The notes: a model not told the origin generated them from the sequence alone. DNA of 64,000 nucleotides from Magnetovibrio blakemorei (GCF_001746755.1 NZ_MCGG01000021.1:114132-178131); one strand, 5' to 3'; positions 46,729 through 56,754 are shown, counted from the first letter of the stretch. Program-made: numbers and translations.

Positions 46729-46961
46729 AAATTTCGTTCAATATTTTTTTAAGGGTGGAGATATCCATTCAATATGGCATCCGGTTGGGCGGAGGGTAGG
46801 CCCCGTCCTACCCCCTGTCAACGCAGCAAACTCTGCAAAATTGAACCTTTTTTGTCGCCCGTATACGTAATTTGTTCTATTATTCACCCACTCTTGTGAA
46901 CAAATGTGGGCTGTTCTCCTTAGAATCGTATGAGGAAGAAGCATAAGAGTCAGGAAACAAT

Positions 46962-47798
46962 ATGAATAATCAGAAACCTCCCGATGCAGGTTCAACCAAA
47001 GCAGTACCTTGCTCGGGTGTTGCACAGGATTTTTTGGACGACTACACCGAAAAATTAATTGAGATGATTGAAAACGCTGAGCAAGTGGTTCAGGTCAACG
47101 ACATCCGTACTTTTTTAAAATCCTATAAGACCAGCCACACAGACACCCTCAACCCCGTCATCCGATCTCAGTACCAGCAATGCTTAACCCGTTGCGAGCA
47201 AGAAGTTTTTGACCCCGCCACCCGTCGAGAACCGTTCAAACGAGTCATTTCGGCGCGTATTGCCGACTTGTTTCCAACCTCCCCCGAAGCAGACAAAAAA
47301 GGCGGATCTGTTTCCCGACGGATGCTGCCTGGACTGTTTGCAGCCCTGGAAAAAATGGTTGGCGGGGACTTTTTCTCCGATGGCGATCGCATATGCACCG
47401 ACCTTGCGGAAGAATTAAAGCGTCGTGATCAGTTCTTTTTGTGGGAAGACCTCTACACAAGTGAGCAAGCTCAAGACGCTGTCGATGACCTGTTAATGGC
47501 TCTGGTACCGCATTTTAGCGATCCAATGAAACGCGTAACGTGGATGGTCCGTATCATCAATGCCGATTTGGCCAGCCCAAAAGAGTATTATTTTGAAGGC
47601 GCCACATTCCAAGATTGGGTATTGGATGAAGACGGCATGATCGAAATCTTGCGCCACTTGTTTCGCCATTTAAAACACCAAATGACCATCCCCGAGCTGG
47701 CCAAAAAAGTCGCCACAAAGTATGGCATGCCCGCGGCCCACGCTCTTCTGGCGTTGATCAACGAGTTGGATCACACTGAGAATTACACTGAAGTTTAA
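46962..47798 (+). CDS. Hypothetical protein A of a tandem paralogous pair
   Basis: A 278-residue soluble, mostly helical protein of unknown family. It shares a core with the next gene: RREPFKRVISARIADLF (about 88-104), then GGSVSRRMLPGLFAAL (114-129) and KRVTWMVRIINADLASP (190-206). There is no signal peptide or membrane helix; seven scattered cysteines and histidines do not form an obvious metal motif. AGGAAA precedes the ATG at good spacing. It is divergent from nadE and separated by 132 nt from its paralogue, so the two probably form one transcript. Confidence 0.7.
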   Translation: MNNQKPPDAGSTKAVPCSGVAQDFLDDYTEKLIEMIENAEQVVQVNDIRTFLKSYKTSHTDTLNPVIRSQYQQCLTRCEQEVFDPATRREPFKRVISARIADLFPTSPEADKKGGSVSRRMLPGLFAALEKMVGGDFFSDGDRICTDLAEELKRRDQFFLWEDLYTSEQAQDAVDDLLMALVPHFSDPMKRVTWMVRIINADLASPKEYYFEGATFQDWVLDEDGMIEILRHLFRHLKHQMTIPELAKKVATKYGMPAAHALLALINELDHTENYTEV

Positions 47799-47930
47799 AG
47801 TTTAATTCGGTTCCTCACATAATTTCAGATGGATTTGCGCGCCGCTTGTCGGTACCTTTCCCCCGTAAGCTTTGCCCATGGCTTATCATGGTTTACCGTA
47901 CCGATTAACCAGGGAAGGATCACTGGATAC

Positions 47931-48731
47931 ATGACGCGCATTTCGGCCAAAGAGATTGCCCTGCAACTCCGGCGCAAACGTTCCAGCGCGATGGCCCAGG
48001 CGGTGGTTTCCGCCTTCACGGAACGTTTGCAAGAAGAAGCCGTTAAACAAGGTGGCTATCTGTCGCAAGCCCACATCAAACAGCTCGACATTGAATTTCA
48101 GGCCAAAGCTGATCAGTTGACGAATGTTTTCGAACAAGCCTTTCAAGACGCTGCCCGCGAGCAAGAAGAGCTGAAATGGAGCGCAATCAAGCGCCCCGCC
48201 TTCGACCGCCTGATTGTGAAGCGTTTTGAGCACCTGTTCGTACACCGCGGTGCGGACGGCATCCCCCATGGCTCCGTATCGCGACGTTTGCTGCCCGGGT
48301 TCTTCTTGGCTCTCAATATGATGCTGGGACCAGATGATCTTCGTAAATTTCACAACCGCTGCGATCTTGCCGTTGATCGCATCATGAAAGGGAAATTGCC
48401 CGTAGATTGGGATTTTGTGGACAAAGACGCCGAGATCCTTGAAATCATTTTGGATGCACAATACGCCATCGCCGTGCATTTTGAAGACACCGCCCGGCGC
48501 AGCACCTGGTTCACCCAGATTGTCAATTCACATCTGGCTCCACCAACCCACGACCATGCTGCGGACGCCAATTGGGAGCTCTCGCACCGAGCCCTGCACA
48601 TGTTGCTGAACGGCCTCATGAGCGATCTGCACAAAGCCGTCTCAGATGACTTGGCGTGGCGTCATTTCAAAGATCGCCATCCCGAAGCGGATCGCACCAG
48701 CATCGCCGTCATCTTGGAACGGTTCGACTAG
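47931..48731 (+). CDS. Hypothetical protein B of a tandem paralogous pair
   Basis: A 267-residue helical protein homologous to the previous gene. Shared blocks are RPAFDRLIVKRFEHLF (88-103), HGSVSRRLLPGFFLAL (113-128) and RRSTWFTQIVNSHLAPP (189-205), at almost the same positions. The N-terminus is Lys/Arg-rich (LRRKRSSAMAQAV). The ATG at 47931 is preferred to one at 47829, whose extra 34 residues look non-coding; GGGAAGGA precedes it, though spaced about 11 nt. It ends 7 nt before the convergent DAHP synthase gene. Function unknown; a duplicated family is certain from the sequence. Confidence 0.7.
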   Translation: MTRISAKEIALQLRRKRSSAMAQAVVSAFTERLQEEAVKQGGYLSQAHIKQLDIEFQAKADQLTNVFEQAFQDAAREQEELKWSAIKRPAFDRLIVKRFEHLFVHRGADGIPHGSVSRRLLPGFFLALNMMLGPDDLRKFHNRCDLAVDRIMKGKLPVDWDFVDKDAEILEIILDAQYAIAVHFEDTARRSTWFTQIVNSHLAPPTHDHAADANWELSHRALHMLLNGLMSDLHKAVSDDLAWRHFKDRHPEADRTSIAVILERFD

Positions 48732-48737
48732 ATCCTC

Positions 48738-50114
48738 TTAATCCGACCCGTTGGCTTGATCGGCCAAGCGCTCTTCTTTGAGCTGTTCAGCCAACAAAAA
48801 CGCCAATTCCAAGGCCTGGGTGGCGTTGAGACGCGGGTCGCAATGGGTATGATAGCGCTCTGAGAGGTTCGATTCCCCAATATCTTGGCCACCGCCAACG
48901 CATTCGGTCACGTCTTGTCCGGTCATTTCAAAGTGCACCCCGCCAGCATGACTGCCTTCGGCCTTGTGCACTTGGAAGAACGCTTTCACCTCCGCCAAAA
49001 TCGCATCGACGTGACGGGTTTTAATACCTACCGAACTTTTCACCGTATTGGAATGCATCGGATCGCACGACCACACCACTTTGCGGCCTTCGCGTTCGAC
49101 GGCGCGGATCAAACCGGGCAACACGTTGCCGATTTTTTCCGCCCCCATACGTGTGATCAGGGTCAAACGCCCAGCTTCATTTTTGGGGTTCAGCGCATCA
49201 ATCAAGCGGATCAGTTCATCGGGTTCGATGCTCGGTCCGACTTTACAGCCGACCGGGTTGCCGACACCTTTCAGATATTCAATGTGTGCGCCGTCCAACT
49301 GACGGGTGCGTTCGCCAATCCATAGCATGTGCGCAGATGTGTCGTACCAATTGCCGGTCAAGGAATCGACCCGGGTCATGGATTGTTCGTAGTTCAGTAA
49401 CAACGCTTCGTGCGACGTGAAGAACGAGGTTTCACGAATTTGTGCGGTGGTTTTGGACGTCATTCCACACGCGGCCATGAAATCCAAGGCTTCTTGAATG
49501 CGCACCGACATATCGCGATAGCGCTCGCCCAAGGGGCTGTCTTCCACAAAGCTTAAGTTCCAGCGCTGCACCTTATGCAAATCAGCAAAACCACCCTGGG
49601 CAAAGGCGCGCAACAAGTTCAACGTCGAGGCCGACTGGTTGTAGGCCTGGATCAGGCGTTGCGGGTCGGGAATACGCGCTTCTGGTGTGAATTCCATGCC
49701 GTTGACCATGTCGCCACGGTAAGACGGCAAGCTCACGCCATTGATGGTTTCCATGTCTTCGGAGCGCGGTTTGGCGAATTGCCCCGCCATACGACCAACT
49801 TTCACCACCGGGCACGCCGCACCGAACGTCAGCACAATCGCCATCTGCAACAGCACCCGAAAGGTGTCGCGAATGTTGTCGGCGTGGAATTCGGCAAAGC
49901 TTTCGGCGCAGTCGCCGCCTTGCAGCAAAAAGGCTTCGCCCTTGGCGACTTCAGCCAGCTTGGCTTTCAAATTGCGCGCTTCGCCGGCAAAGACCAACGG
50001 CGGATATTTCGCAATACGCGCCTCAGCGTCGTCCAACACCGCTTGATCGGGGTAAGTCGGCATCTGGATGGCTTTTTTGCTTCTCCAGCTCGCAGGTGTC
50101 CAGGGTTCGGACAT
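48738..50114 (-). CDS. Class II 3-deoxy-7-phosphoheptulonate (DAHP) synthase
   Basis: First step of the shikimate pathway, condensing phosphoenolpyruvate and erythrose-4-phosphate. This is the plant-like class II type: [14 protein letters not shown] (about 81-94), [14 protein letters not shown] (about 125-138), the [12 protein letters not shown] segment, VGCKVGPS and CDPMHSN (metal ligands). The 458-residue length is typical. A ribosome site AAGGAA lies 8 nt before the ATG. It is downstream of gor and gabD on the same strand with a 164-nt gap containing an inverted repeat. Confidence 0.95.
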   Translation of the reverse strand: MSEPWTPASWRSKKAIQMPTYPDQAVLDDAEARIAKYPPLVFAGEARNLKAKLAEVAKGEAFLLQGGDCAESFAEFHADNIRDTFRVLLQMAIVLTFGAACPVVKVGRMAGQFAKPRSEDMETINGVSLPSYRGDMVNGMEFTPEARIPDPQRLIQAYNQSASTLNLLRAFAQGGFADLHKVQRWNLSFVEDSPLGERYRDMSVRIQEALDFMAACGMTSKTTAQIRETSFFTSHEALLLNYEQSMTRVDSLTGNWYDTSAHMLWIGERTRQLDGAHIEYLKGVGNPVGCKVGPSIEPDELIRLIDALNPKNEAGRLTLITRMGAEKIGNVLPGLIRAVEREGRKVVWSCDPMHSNTVKSSVGIKTRHVDAILAEVKAFFQVHKAEGSHAGGVHFEMTGQDVTECVGGGQDIGESNLSERYHTHCDPRLNATQALELAFLLAEQLKEERLADQANGSD

Positions 50115-50189
50115 GGCAAAATTCCTTATGTTCGTTCATCTCTCAGCGTGTGCCTTAGATGAACCGGGGAGATCCTAAGGCTTAGGGTC

Positions 50190-50212
50190 AGCGTGATACG
50201 CTGAATCACGCT
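50190..50212. repeat. Inverted repeat between aroG-type gene and gor
   Basis: AGCGTGAT and ATCACGCT form a perfect 8-bp inverted repeat with a 7-nt loop, followed on the plus strand by CTTTTT. No plus-strand gene precedes it, so it may act as an operator, an attenuator-like hairpin for the DAHP synthase transcript, or a relic. A CCTAAG/CTTAGG palindrome sits just beside it. Confidence 0.45.
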
Positions 50213-50278
50213 CTTTTTCCAGGCTTTTTCCGGTACAAGGACGCACAAAATAATCGTTTGCCCTTAAAATTATAAGCC

Positions 50279-51646
50279 TCATGCATCTTGATCGTGATCG
50301 GGCAGCTTGTCGCGCATGGTCACAAACTCTTCCGCCGCGGTCGGATGGATGCCCACCGTGGCGTCGAATTGGGCTTTGGTCGCCCCGCATTTCAGCGCCA
50401 CGGCAAAACCCTGGATGATTTCCGGCGCATCGTCCCCAACCATGTGACAGCCCACCACGCGCTGGCTGTCGCGTTTGACAATCAGCTTCATCATGGCGTG
50501 GGCGTCGCGCCCGGTCAGGGTGTGCTTCATGGGGCGAAAGCGCGACATATAGATGTCCACCGGGCCGCGTTCGCGGGCTTGGGCTTCCATCAAACCCACG
50601 GTGCCGACGGGGGGCTGACTGAATACGGCAGCAGGGACGTTTTCGTAGTTCATCGGTGTCGGGCGGCCTTGGAACTGGGTGGCGACAAACGCCATGCCTT
50701 CGTTGATGGCGACCGGCGTCAGTTCGATACGCGATATAACATCACCAAGGGCAAAAATCGACGGCACGGCGGTCTGGAAATACTCATCCACTTTGACCGA
50801 ACCGTTGTCAGTCAGCTCCACCCCCACCTCTTCAAGGCCCAAGCCTTTGGTGTTGGGGGTGCGCCCGGTGGCATAAAAAACTTGGTCGGAAGAAATGGTT
50901 TCGGTGCCGTGCAAACGCACCGAATAGCCGTCATCCTCTTTTTCGATGGAACGTACCACGCACTCGCGATGAATGGTGATGCCTTGCTTTTCCATTTCAT
51001 CGGCCAAGGTGGTGCGAATGTCTTCGTCAAAGCCGCGCAAAATGTTGCCCGCGCGAATGACGAGGCTGACGTCCGCGCCCAGAGCATTGAACAGGCCCGC
51101 AAACTCAACTGCGATGTAGCCGCCGCCGACGATGACGATGCGCTTGGGAAACTCCGCCAAGTCCAACGCTTCGTTAGACGTGATGGCGTGCTCAATCCCC
51201 GGTACGTCGGGCAAGTGCGGCCATCCGCCGGTGGAAATCAAAATCCGCTCAGCGGTGTAGGTTTTGCCTGCCACTTCCACCGAATGTGGTCCCGTGACGG
51301 TGCCGCGCCCGTCCAGCAGGGTGACATTGTTTTCGCGCAAGATGCGTTGATAGATGCCTTCCAAGCGGTTGAGCTCGGTGTTTTTGTTATTGATCAATAT
51401 GCCCCAATCAAAGGTCGGCTCGCCCACGTCCCAGCCGTAGCCCCGCGCGTCGGCAAAACTGGTGGCGAAGTTTGAGCCGAACACCAGCAGCTTTTTTGGA
51501 ACACAGCCGCGCATCACACAGGTGCCGCCGACACGGCTTTCTTCCACAATGGCAACACGCGCCCCGGTACGCGCCGCCATCCGCGAGGCGCGCACACCGC
51601 CGGACCCGGCGCCGATGGTGATCAAATTGTAATCATATTGAGACAT
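50279..51646 (-). CDS. gor: Glutathione-disulfide reductase
   Basis: NADPH- and FAD-dependent enzyme that keeps glutathione reduced. Features: FAD motif IGAGSGGVRASRMAA (about 12-26), redox disulfide GGTCVMRGCVPKKL (Cys43/Cys48), NAD(P) motif GGGYIAVEFAGLFNALG (about 173), ATGRTPNT, and the C-terminal dimer His in GIHPTAAEEFV. The 455-residue length is normal. It lies 59 nt downstream of gabD. Confidence 0.94.
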   Translation of the reverse strand: MSQYDYNLITIGAGSGGVRASRMAARTGARVAIVEESRVGGTCVMRGCVPKKLLVFGSNFATSFADARGYGWDVGEPTFDWGILINNKNTELNRLEGIYQRILRENNVTLLDGRGTVTGPHSVEVAGKTYTAERILISTGGWPHLPDVPGIEHAITSNEALDLAEFPKRIVIVGGGYIAVEFAGLFNALGADVSLVIRAGNILRGFDEDIRTTLADEMEKQGITIHRECVVRSIEKEDDGYSVRLHGTETISSDQVFYATGRTPNTKGLGLEEVGVELTDNGSVKVDEYFQTAVPSIFALGDVISRIELTPVAINEGMAFVATQFQGRPTPMNYENVPAAVFSQPPVGTVGLMEAQARERGPVDIYMSRFRPMKHTLTGRDAHAMMKLIVKRDSQRVVGCHMVGDDAPEIIQGFAVALKCGATKAQFDATVGIHPTAAEEFVTMRDKLPDHDQDA

Positions 51647-51705
51647 GTAAATTCTCGTTCTCTAAAAGCTTGGCTCAAATGGTTATGCTGAGGCGATATA
51701 TAGGG

Positions 51706-53157
51706 TTAAATCCCGCCCAAACACAGGTACTTCACTTCGACAAATTCTTCGATGCCGTACTTGCCGCCTTCGCGGCCGAGGCCGGATTCCTTGACCCCGC
51801 CAAAGGGCGCGACTTCGGTGGAAATGATGCCTTCGTTGATGCCGACGATGCCGTATTCCAGGGCTTCGGCGACACGGAAAACGCGTCCCACATCGCGGGC
51901 GTAAAAATACGCCGCCAGGCCAAAGGGCGTGTCGTTGGCTTTTTGGATCACGTCGGCTTCGTCGCTGAACCGATACAACGGCGCCACCGGGCCAAAAATT
52001 TCTTCGCTGGAACACGCCATGTCGCTGGTGACATCGGTCAAGATGGTGGGGGTGTAGAACGTGCCGCCCAGTTCGTGACGGGTGCCGCCGACGACCACCT
52101 TGGCCCCCTTCGCCACCGCGTCGGCAACCAGGCGTTCGACCTTGTCGATGGCGGCTTGGTTGATCAACGGACCTTGGGAGACGCCACCTTCGCTGCCGTC
52201 GCCGACTTTCAACGCACCCACGGCCACCGCCATCTTGGCCGCAAAAGCCTCATAAACGCCGTCTTGCACATAGATGCGGTTGGCACACACGCAGGTTTGT
52301 CCGGCGTTGCGATATTTGGACGCCATCACGCCCAGGATCGCCGCGTCCAAATCGGCGTCATCAAAAACGATAAACGGCGCGTTGCCGCCCAGTTCTAACG
52401 AGACCTTTTTCACCGTGTCGGCACATTGCTTCATCAGCAACTTGCCCACCGCCGTCGAGCCCGTGAACGACACTTTTCGCACGGTGGGGTTGGAGGTGAT
52501 TTCCGCGCCGATTTCTTGGGCAATGCCCGTAACCACATTGAACACGCCTTTGGGAATGCCCGCCCGTTCCGCCAGCTCCGCCAGCGCCAGGGCTGAATAG
52601 GGCGTGTCTTCGGCAGGCTTGGCGACAACCGTGCACCCCGCCGCCAGCGCCGGGGCGCATTTGCGCGTGATCATGGCGTTGGGGAAATTCCACGGCGTGA
52701 TCGACGCCACCACGCCGATGGGCTGTTTGATCACCTGAATGCGACGGTCCGGTGCATTGGTGGGAATGGTTTCGCCGTACAAGCGTTTGCCTTCTTCGGC
52801 AAACCATTCGATGAACGAAGCCCCGTAGACGATTTCCCCCATGGCCTCCGTCAGCGGCTTGCCTTGTTCTGCCGTCATCAAAGCGGCCAAGTCCTTTTGA
52901 TTGGCCATCACCAAATCAAACCAGCGCTTTAAAATCGCACAGCGTTCCTTGGCCGTTTTGGCGCGCCACGCGGGCAAGGCTTCGTTCGCCGCTTGGATGG
53001 CGCGGGCGGTTTCCCCCCTCCCCATTTGCGGCACCGTGCCCAGTTGAGCCCCCGTGGCAGGGTTGGTGACATTAAAGGTCTTGGCGTTGTCCGCATCGAC
53101 CCAGGCACCCCCGATGTAGGCTTGCTGGCGAAAAAGGCTGGCGTCGTTTAAATCCAT
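51706..53157 (-). CDS. gabD: NAD(P)-dependent succinate-semialdehyde dehydrogenase
   Basis: Oxidises succinate semialdehyde to succinate, mainly in 4-aminobutyrate degradation. It shows [21 protein letters not shown] (about 147-167), the catalytic Glu in [20 protein letters not shown] (about 250-269), catalytic Cys in [15 protein letters not shown] (about 287) and the [11 protein letters not shown] end. The 483-residue length matches GabD. No gabT is adjacent. It is the upstream gene of a gabD-gor-DAHP synthase run on the same strand. Confidence 0.93.
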   Translation of the reverse strand: MDLNDASLFRQQAYIGGAWVDADNAKTFNVTNPATGAQLGTVPQMGRGETARAIQAANEALPAWRAKTAKERCAILKRWFDLVMANQKDLAALMTAEQGKPLTEAMGEIVYGASFIEWFAEEGKRLYGETIPTNAPDRRIQVIKQPIGVVASITPWNFPNAMITRKCAPALAAGCTVVAKPAEDTPYSALALAELAERAGIPKGVFNVVTGIAQEIGAEITSNPTVRKVSFTGSTAVGKLLMKQCADTVKKVSLELGGNAPFIVFDDADLDAAILGVMASKYRNAGQTCVCANRIYVQDGVYEAFAAKMAVAVGALKVGDGSEGGVSQGPLINQAAIDKVERLVADAVAKGAKVVVGGTRHELGGTFYTPTILTDVTSDMACSSEEIFGPVAPLYRFSDEADVIQKANDTPFGLAAYFYARDVGRVFRVAEALEYGIVGINEGIISTEVAPFGGVKESGLGREGGKYGIEEFVEVKYLCLGGI

Positions 53158-53304
53158 GGGGGCATCTCCGGGCTGCGGCGTTCATATGGAATCCTAGATT
53201 TGGGCGCAGTATAGCCGGGCGCAAGGGCTGTGTTAACTGCTCCTCGACAATTCACGTCAAAGCCACTTGAGCTTCCCGTCACTGGAACGTATAGGCTTTT
53301 TCCT

Positions 53305-54750
53305 ATGAACACACAAATCGCCCCCAATCGCCTTTCGCGCCGTCAGCTGCTGATGGGGGCCAGTACGCTTGCAGGTGCGCTTGCGCTATCAGGGATCGCT
53401 CCCCGTTTTGGCTCAGCTGCGGCCATCCCTAAGCACGTTCTCAAAGCGCAAAATCTGGATGCGCAGATTTTGCCGTCAGACTGGCCCAAGACGCCGATTT
53501 GGTCATATGCCGACACCCACCCGGTGCCTGTGCTGCGGGTCAAACAAGGGGAACGTTTGCAGGTGTTGCTGCAAAACGAATTGGACCAGCCGACCACCGT
53601 GCACTGGCATGGCTTGCGCATTCCCCACGCCATGGACGGCGTACCGGATGTCACCCAAGCCCCGGTGCAACCCGGCGAGACGTTCCTGTACGATTTCAAA
53701 GTTCCCGACGCGGGCACCTTTTGGTATCACCCTCATGTCAACAGTTCCGAACAAATTGGCCGGGGCCTACACGGCGCATTGATTGTCGAAGAACACAATC
53801 CGCCCCAGGTCGACCGCGATTTGGTGTGGGTATTGGACGATTGGCGCTTGACCCAAGACGGCACCATCAGCGACGACTTCACACGCGGTATGGACATCAG
53901 CCACGGCGGACGTACCGGAAATTTTGTGACCCTGAACGGCCGTGCGTCCGAGCCCTTAAAGGTGCGTAAAAACGAACGCATTCGCCTACGCTTGATCAAC
54001 GTCGCCAATGCCCGCTTGTTCGGACTGAACTTTGAAAACCACGACGTTCACATCCTTGCCCTGGACGGTCAGCCCGTCCCCCCCCACCGCCCAAAATACG
54101 ACATGGTCTTGTTAGCGCCGGGTCAGCGCGCCGATGTGATTTTGGATTGCACCCAAGATGCCGGTTCCACACACCGCATTCTCGACATCGTGTATGAAAA
54201 CGATACCACGGTGTTTAACGAGCTGATCTACGAAGCCGGTGCCCCCCTGCACGCGTCACCGCCCGGCCCGGTACCCAGCCTCGCCCCCAACGGCTTGGCG
54301 GAACCGGACTTAGACACCGCCGAAAATCATGAAATCATCATCAGCGGCGGCGCCATGAGCCGCATGCAAGGGGCCGTCTACAAAGGCGAATACCGCCCCA
54401 TTGGCGAACTGGTCAAAGACATGCGCATCTGGGCGCTGAACGGTGTTGCTGCCCACACCGCCGCGATGCTCCCCATGCTCACCTTCGCCAAAAACAAAAG
54501 CCACATCGTGACCATCAAAAACGAAAGCATGTTTCCCCATCCCATGCATTTGCACGGCCATTCGTTTCGCATTCTCACCATCGACGATGAACCCGTTTTG
54601 CACACACCTTGGGCCGACACCGTATTGTTGGGTGGGCATGGCACGGCCCAAATCGCCCTGGTCGCGGACAATCTTGGCGACTGGTTGTTTCATTGCCACG
54701 TGCTGGCCCACGTTCAAGGCGGCATGACATCCGTCATTCGCGTCGCATAA
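53305..54750 (+). CDS. Tat-exported multicopper oxidase
   Basis: Periplasmic three-domain multicopper oxidase (481 aa). Twin-arginine signal SRRQLLMGAS (about 11-20). All four copper-binding segments are present: HWHG, WYHPH (with following HVNSSEQ), HPMHLHGHSF and HCHVLAHVQGGM with the T1 Cys between the T3 histidines and an axial Met. There is no Met-rich CueO-like insert, so the substrate could be an organic reductant, Cu(I) or Mn(II). The ATG at 53305 is chosen over an upstream in-frame start at 53230, giving a standard Tat leader. It is 21 nt upstream of a cytochrome c lipoprotein, a likely electron partner. Confidence 0.92.
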   Translation: MNTQIAPNRLSRRQLLMGASTLAGALALSGIAPRFGSAAAIPKHVLKAQNLDAQILPSDWPKTPIWSYADTHPVPVLRVKQGERLQVLLQNELDQPTTVHWHGLRIPHAMDGVPDVTQAPVQPGETFLYDFKVPDAGTFWYHPHVNSSEQIGRGLHGALIVEEHNPPQVDRDLVWVLDDWRLTQDGTISDDFTRGMDISHGGRTGNFVTLNGRASEPLKVRKNERIRLRLINVANARLFGLNFENHDVHILALDGQPVPPHRPKYDMVLLAPGQRADVILDCTQDAGSTHRILDIVYENDTTVFNELIYEAGAPLHASPPGPVPSLAPNGLAEPDLDTAENHEIIISGGAMSRMQGAVYKGEYRPIGELVKDMRIWALNGVAAHTAAMLPMLTFAKNKSHIVTIKNESMFPHPMHLHGHSFRILTIDDEPVLHTPWADTVLLGGHGTAQIALVADNLGDWLFHCHVLAHVQGGMTSVIRVA

Positions 54751-54771
54751 GCCGCAGAAAAGGAATCCTCG

Positions 54772-55215
54772 ATGAAATTCACCGTCCGTCCACTTTTCAT
54801 AACCTTCGCGATGGTAAGCGTTCTCAGCGCTTGTGGTGACAGCTTGAATTCTGCCGATGCTAACAATGCCAAGGCCGTGGCACTGGGCGAAAAGCTCTAC
54901 GCCGCAAAGTGTGCCGAATGCCATGGCAAAAATCTTGAAGGCCAGCCCGAATGGCGCTCTCTCAAAGAAGACGGCACCTTGCCTGCACCACCCCACGACG
55001 ACAGTGGCCACACCTGGCATCACGATGATCAATTGCTGTTCAAATACACCAAACTGGGGGGGGCTGGGATTGCCCCGCCAAGCTTCAAAAGCGCCATGCC
55101 GGCCTTTGGTGCAGACCTGTCGGACTCAGATATCTGGGCCGTGCTCAGCTACATCAAAAGCCGCTGGAGCCCCCAAGCCCAAGCCCGCCAAGCTCAACTG
55201 AACAAACAGCCATAA
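54772..55215 (+). CDS. Cytochrome c lipoprotein
   Basis: A 147-residue class I cytochrome c with a lipoprotein signal (lipobox LSAC, Cys21) and a single heme site CAECH (47-51). The distal Met ligand is probably in SAMPAFGAD, and [12 protein letters not shown] is the typical closing helix. An insert with [11 protein letters not shown] lies between. It is probably anchored at the periplasmic face of a membrane and is cotranscribed with the multicopper oxidase. Confidence 0.92.
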   Translation: MKFTVRPLFITFAMVSVLSACGDSLNSADANNAKAVALGEKLYAAKCAECHGKNLEGQPEWRSLKEDGTLPAPPHDDSGHTWHHDDQLLFKYTKLGGAGIAPPSFKSAMPAFGADLSDSDIWAVLSYIKSRWSPQAQARQAQLNKQP

Positions 55216-55344
55216 ATCGCACCAAAACAAGGGGAAGAAGCCTTGACCCTCCCCCTGCTGGAACCCGTAAACTTATTCTTGAGCTTTTTTCCAAAGGTTC
55301 ATCGGCAAGGCCCCTGATAGGACCTTGCCCCCCTTGCAAACTTC

Positions 55345-55376
55345 GACGCGTCGGTGATCCGACGCGTCTTTTTTTT
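55345..55376 (+). terminator. Rho-independent terminator
   Basis: GACGCGTCGG and CCGACGCGTC form a perfect 10-bp stem with a 4-nt loop followed by eight T. It lies 130 nt past the cytochrome gene and touches the stop of the convergent GIY-YIG gene. Another inverted repeat (GGCAAGG/CCTTGCC) lies at 55304-55329. Confidence 0.92.
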
Positions 55377-55654
55377 CAGTTGCCCCCTGAACCCGTCAAT
55401 TCATGATCCAACACCCCCAAGAGCGCCTTGCGCAGCTTGCGGTCTCGCTTCAAGTGCCATTCGCGGCTCATGGCTTCGCCGCGCAATTTATAGCGTTCGG
55501 CGTAAAGCAACACCCAGGCACGGCCGCGGGTGGATTTTGCGCCTTTGCCCGAATTGTGGGTTTGAAGGCGGGCGTCCAAGTCGGTGGTCCAGCCCACATA
55601 CGTGCGTGGACCGCCCTCCCCCTGACTTCCCAGGATGTAGACAAAGCTGCTCAT
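55376..55654 (-). CDS. GIY-YIG nuclease domain protein
   Basis: A 92-residue single-domain GIY-YIG endonuclease of the UvrC/YhbQ-like small group. Key elements: FVYILGSQ (GIY position), TYVGWTTDLDARLQTHNSG (YIG position with catalytic Arg), and a Glu in GEAMSREWHLKRDRKLRKALL. Bacterial stand-alone members have a DNA repair or unknown role. It lies at the left edge of the AT-richer island and is convergent with the cytochrome gene. Confidence 0.9.
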   Translation of the reverse strand: MSSFVYILGSQGEGGPRTYVGWTTDLDARLQTHNSGKGAKSTRGRAWVLLYAERYKLRGEAMSREWHLKRDRKLRKALLGVLDHELTGSGGN

Positions 55655-55724
55655 CGGGTGAGCTTAACGCCCAAGCGTTATTCAACCGTCGTCGCGAGGC
55701 GACCAACGGGGGGATGGGCTGGAA

Positions 55725-56033
55725 TTGCAGCCGACCCAAGTTCACCTCGAATACGACGCTGAAGCAACGAGCACATCTTTTTGGTCTCCTCCTTATAGTA
55801 GGTACCAACAATTCTTATTTCAGACGATCACTGACCGGCGAGAGCAGGGCTGGACATATAAAGGTATTTCAGACTGGTTGATAGAACGCAACCATCTTAC
55901 CCCTCGTGGTAAACGGTTTAGTGATCGTCATGTGTGGTCAATCTTGAAGAAAGGCCTCATTCATGCAGACCGCGTAGGCCATGATCCAGTTGTTGATGTC
56001 ATGAATATTGACCTCCACTACGATCACGGATGA
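55725..56033 (+). pseudogene. Recombinase-domain-like fragment
   Basis: The reading frame has a region (about 28-72 of 102 residues, YQQFLFQTITDRREQGWTYK onwards) resembling the helix-turn-helix 'recombinase' segment of serine recombinases and small island proteins: GWTYKGISDWLIERNHLTPRGKRF...HVWSILKKG. No good start lies just before the homologous part, and the first 27 residues look like non-coding sequence read through, so the gene is probably truncated at its 5' end. It marks the start of the AT-richer island. Confidence 0.5.
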
Positions 56034-56306
56034 TCCCAAATAACCTCTCGGGTGCGGCTTTTACGAATCTCAGCCCCTCTGCGAATCCCCAACTTCCCTC
56101 AATAGTAAACGGCACAATTTATTGCATCACCCAATGAGGGCGAGCTAAATCGTTGAATTATAAAGGGTAGTAAAAATAATTGGGTTTTCACGCACTTAAG
56201 GTGAAGAAAAATAATGACGAAAAAGAATCGACTCTGAGATGTTGGTTACGTCGAGGGGAGCAGCCTGGGGGGCGACATAACCTATTACAGAGAAGAGGAT
56301 TTGAAA

Positions 56307-56510
56307 ATGAAACACACCACCCCCGCCGTTATTAGTCAGATCGGTCAGATTGTAATCAACCGCGATGAAGTAAAAATGGTTAGCCCGAATTGGTCTGATC
56401 AACGGTGCCAAGATTTTCTCGATCAACATGCAGATATTATTATTGATGGATATCTGGCTCACATGATTGATCTCATCAAAGAGCAAAATGCTTTTGGGGT
56501 GAGATCGTGA
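56307..56510 (+). CDS. Small hypothetical protein, 67 aa
   Basis: Not recognised. The product is 67 residues, mixed charge, with a helical C-terminal half (WSDQRCQDFLDQHADIIIDG). AGAAGAGG lies about 8 nt before the ATG at 56307, which supports expression; the TTG at 56301 is less likely. It is followed after 1 nt by another small gene, so the two form a pair. Confidence 0.5.
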   Translation: MKHTTPAVISQIGQIVINRDEVKMVSPNWSDQRCQDFLDQHADIIIDGYLAHMIDLIKEQNAFGVRS

Positions 56511-56511
56511 G

Positions 56512-56754
56512 ATGAGTTATCTCACTGACCCGCACTCGGGCAAAAGAAAATGGTTCAAAAGCCGTCATTACACGCCCCGAAAAACTGCTTACGAGAAATT
56601 CGAAGCAGCAGAAATTAGACAAGCTCGCAGATGGTATGAGGGTCGGGGTCAGTTTGTGATGACGTGGACACAGTGTCGGCTGAACGCCATCAACCGTGCA
56701 AAGAAGAAATGGAAAAATTTGCGTGCCGGGATGAAAACGGGACCGTTGCATTAA
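56512..56754 (+). CDS. Small basic hypothetical protein, 80 aa
   Basis: Not recognised. The product is 80 residues and strongly basic (many Lys/Arg/Trp: KRKWFKSRHYTPRK, RAKKKWKNLRAG), which suggests nucleic-acid binding. It starts 1 nt after the stop of the preceding small gene, so translational coupling is likely. Confidence 0.5.
   Translation: MSYLTDPHSGKRKWFKSRHYTPRKTAYEKFEAAEIRQARRWYEGRGQFVMTWTQCRLNAINRAKKKWKNLRAGMKTGPLH

Noticed and set aside
50190..50212. Considered as a plus-strand terminator
   Set aside because: There is no plus-strand gene upstream for it to terminate, so it was listed only as an inverted repeat.
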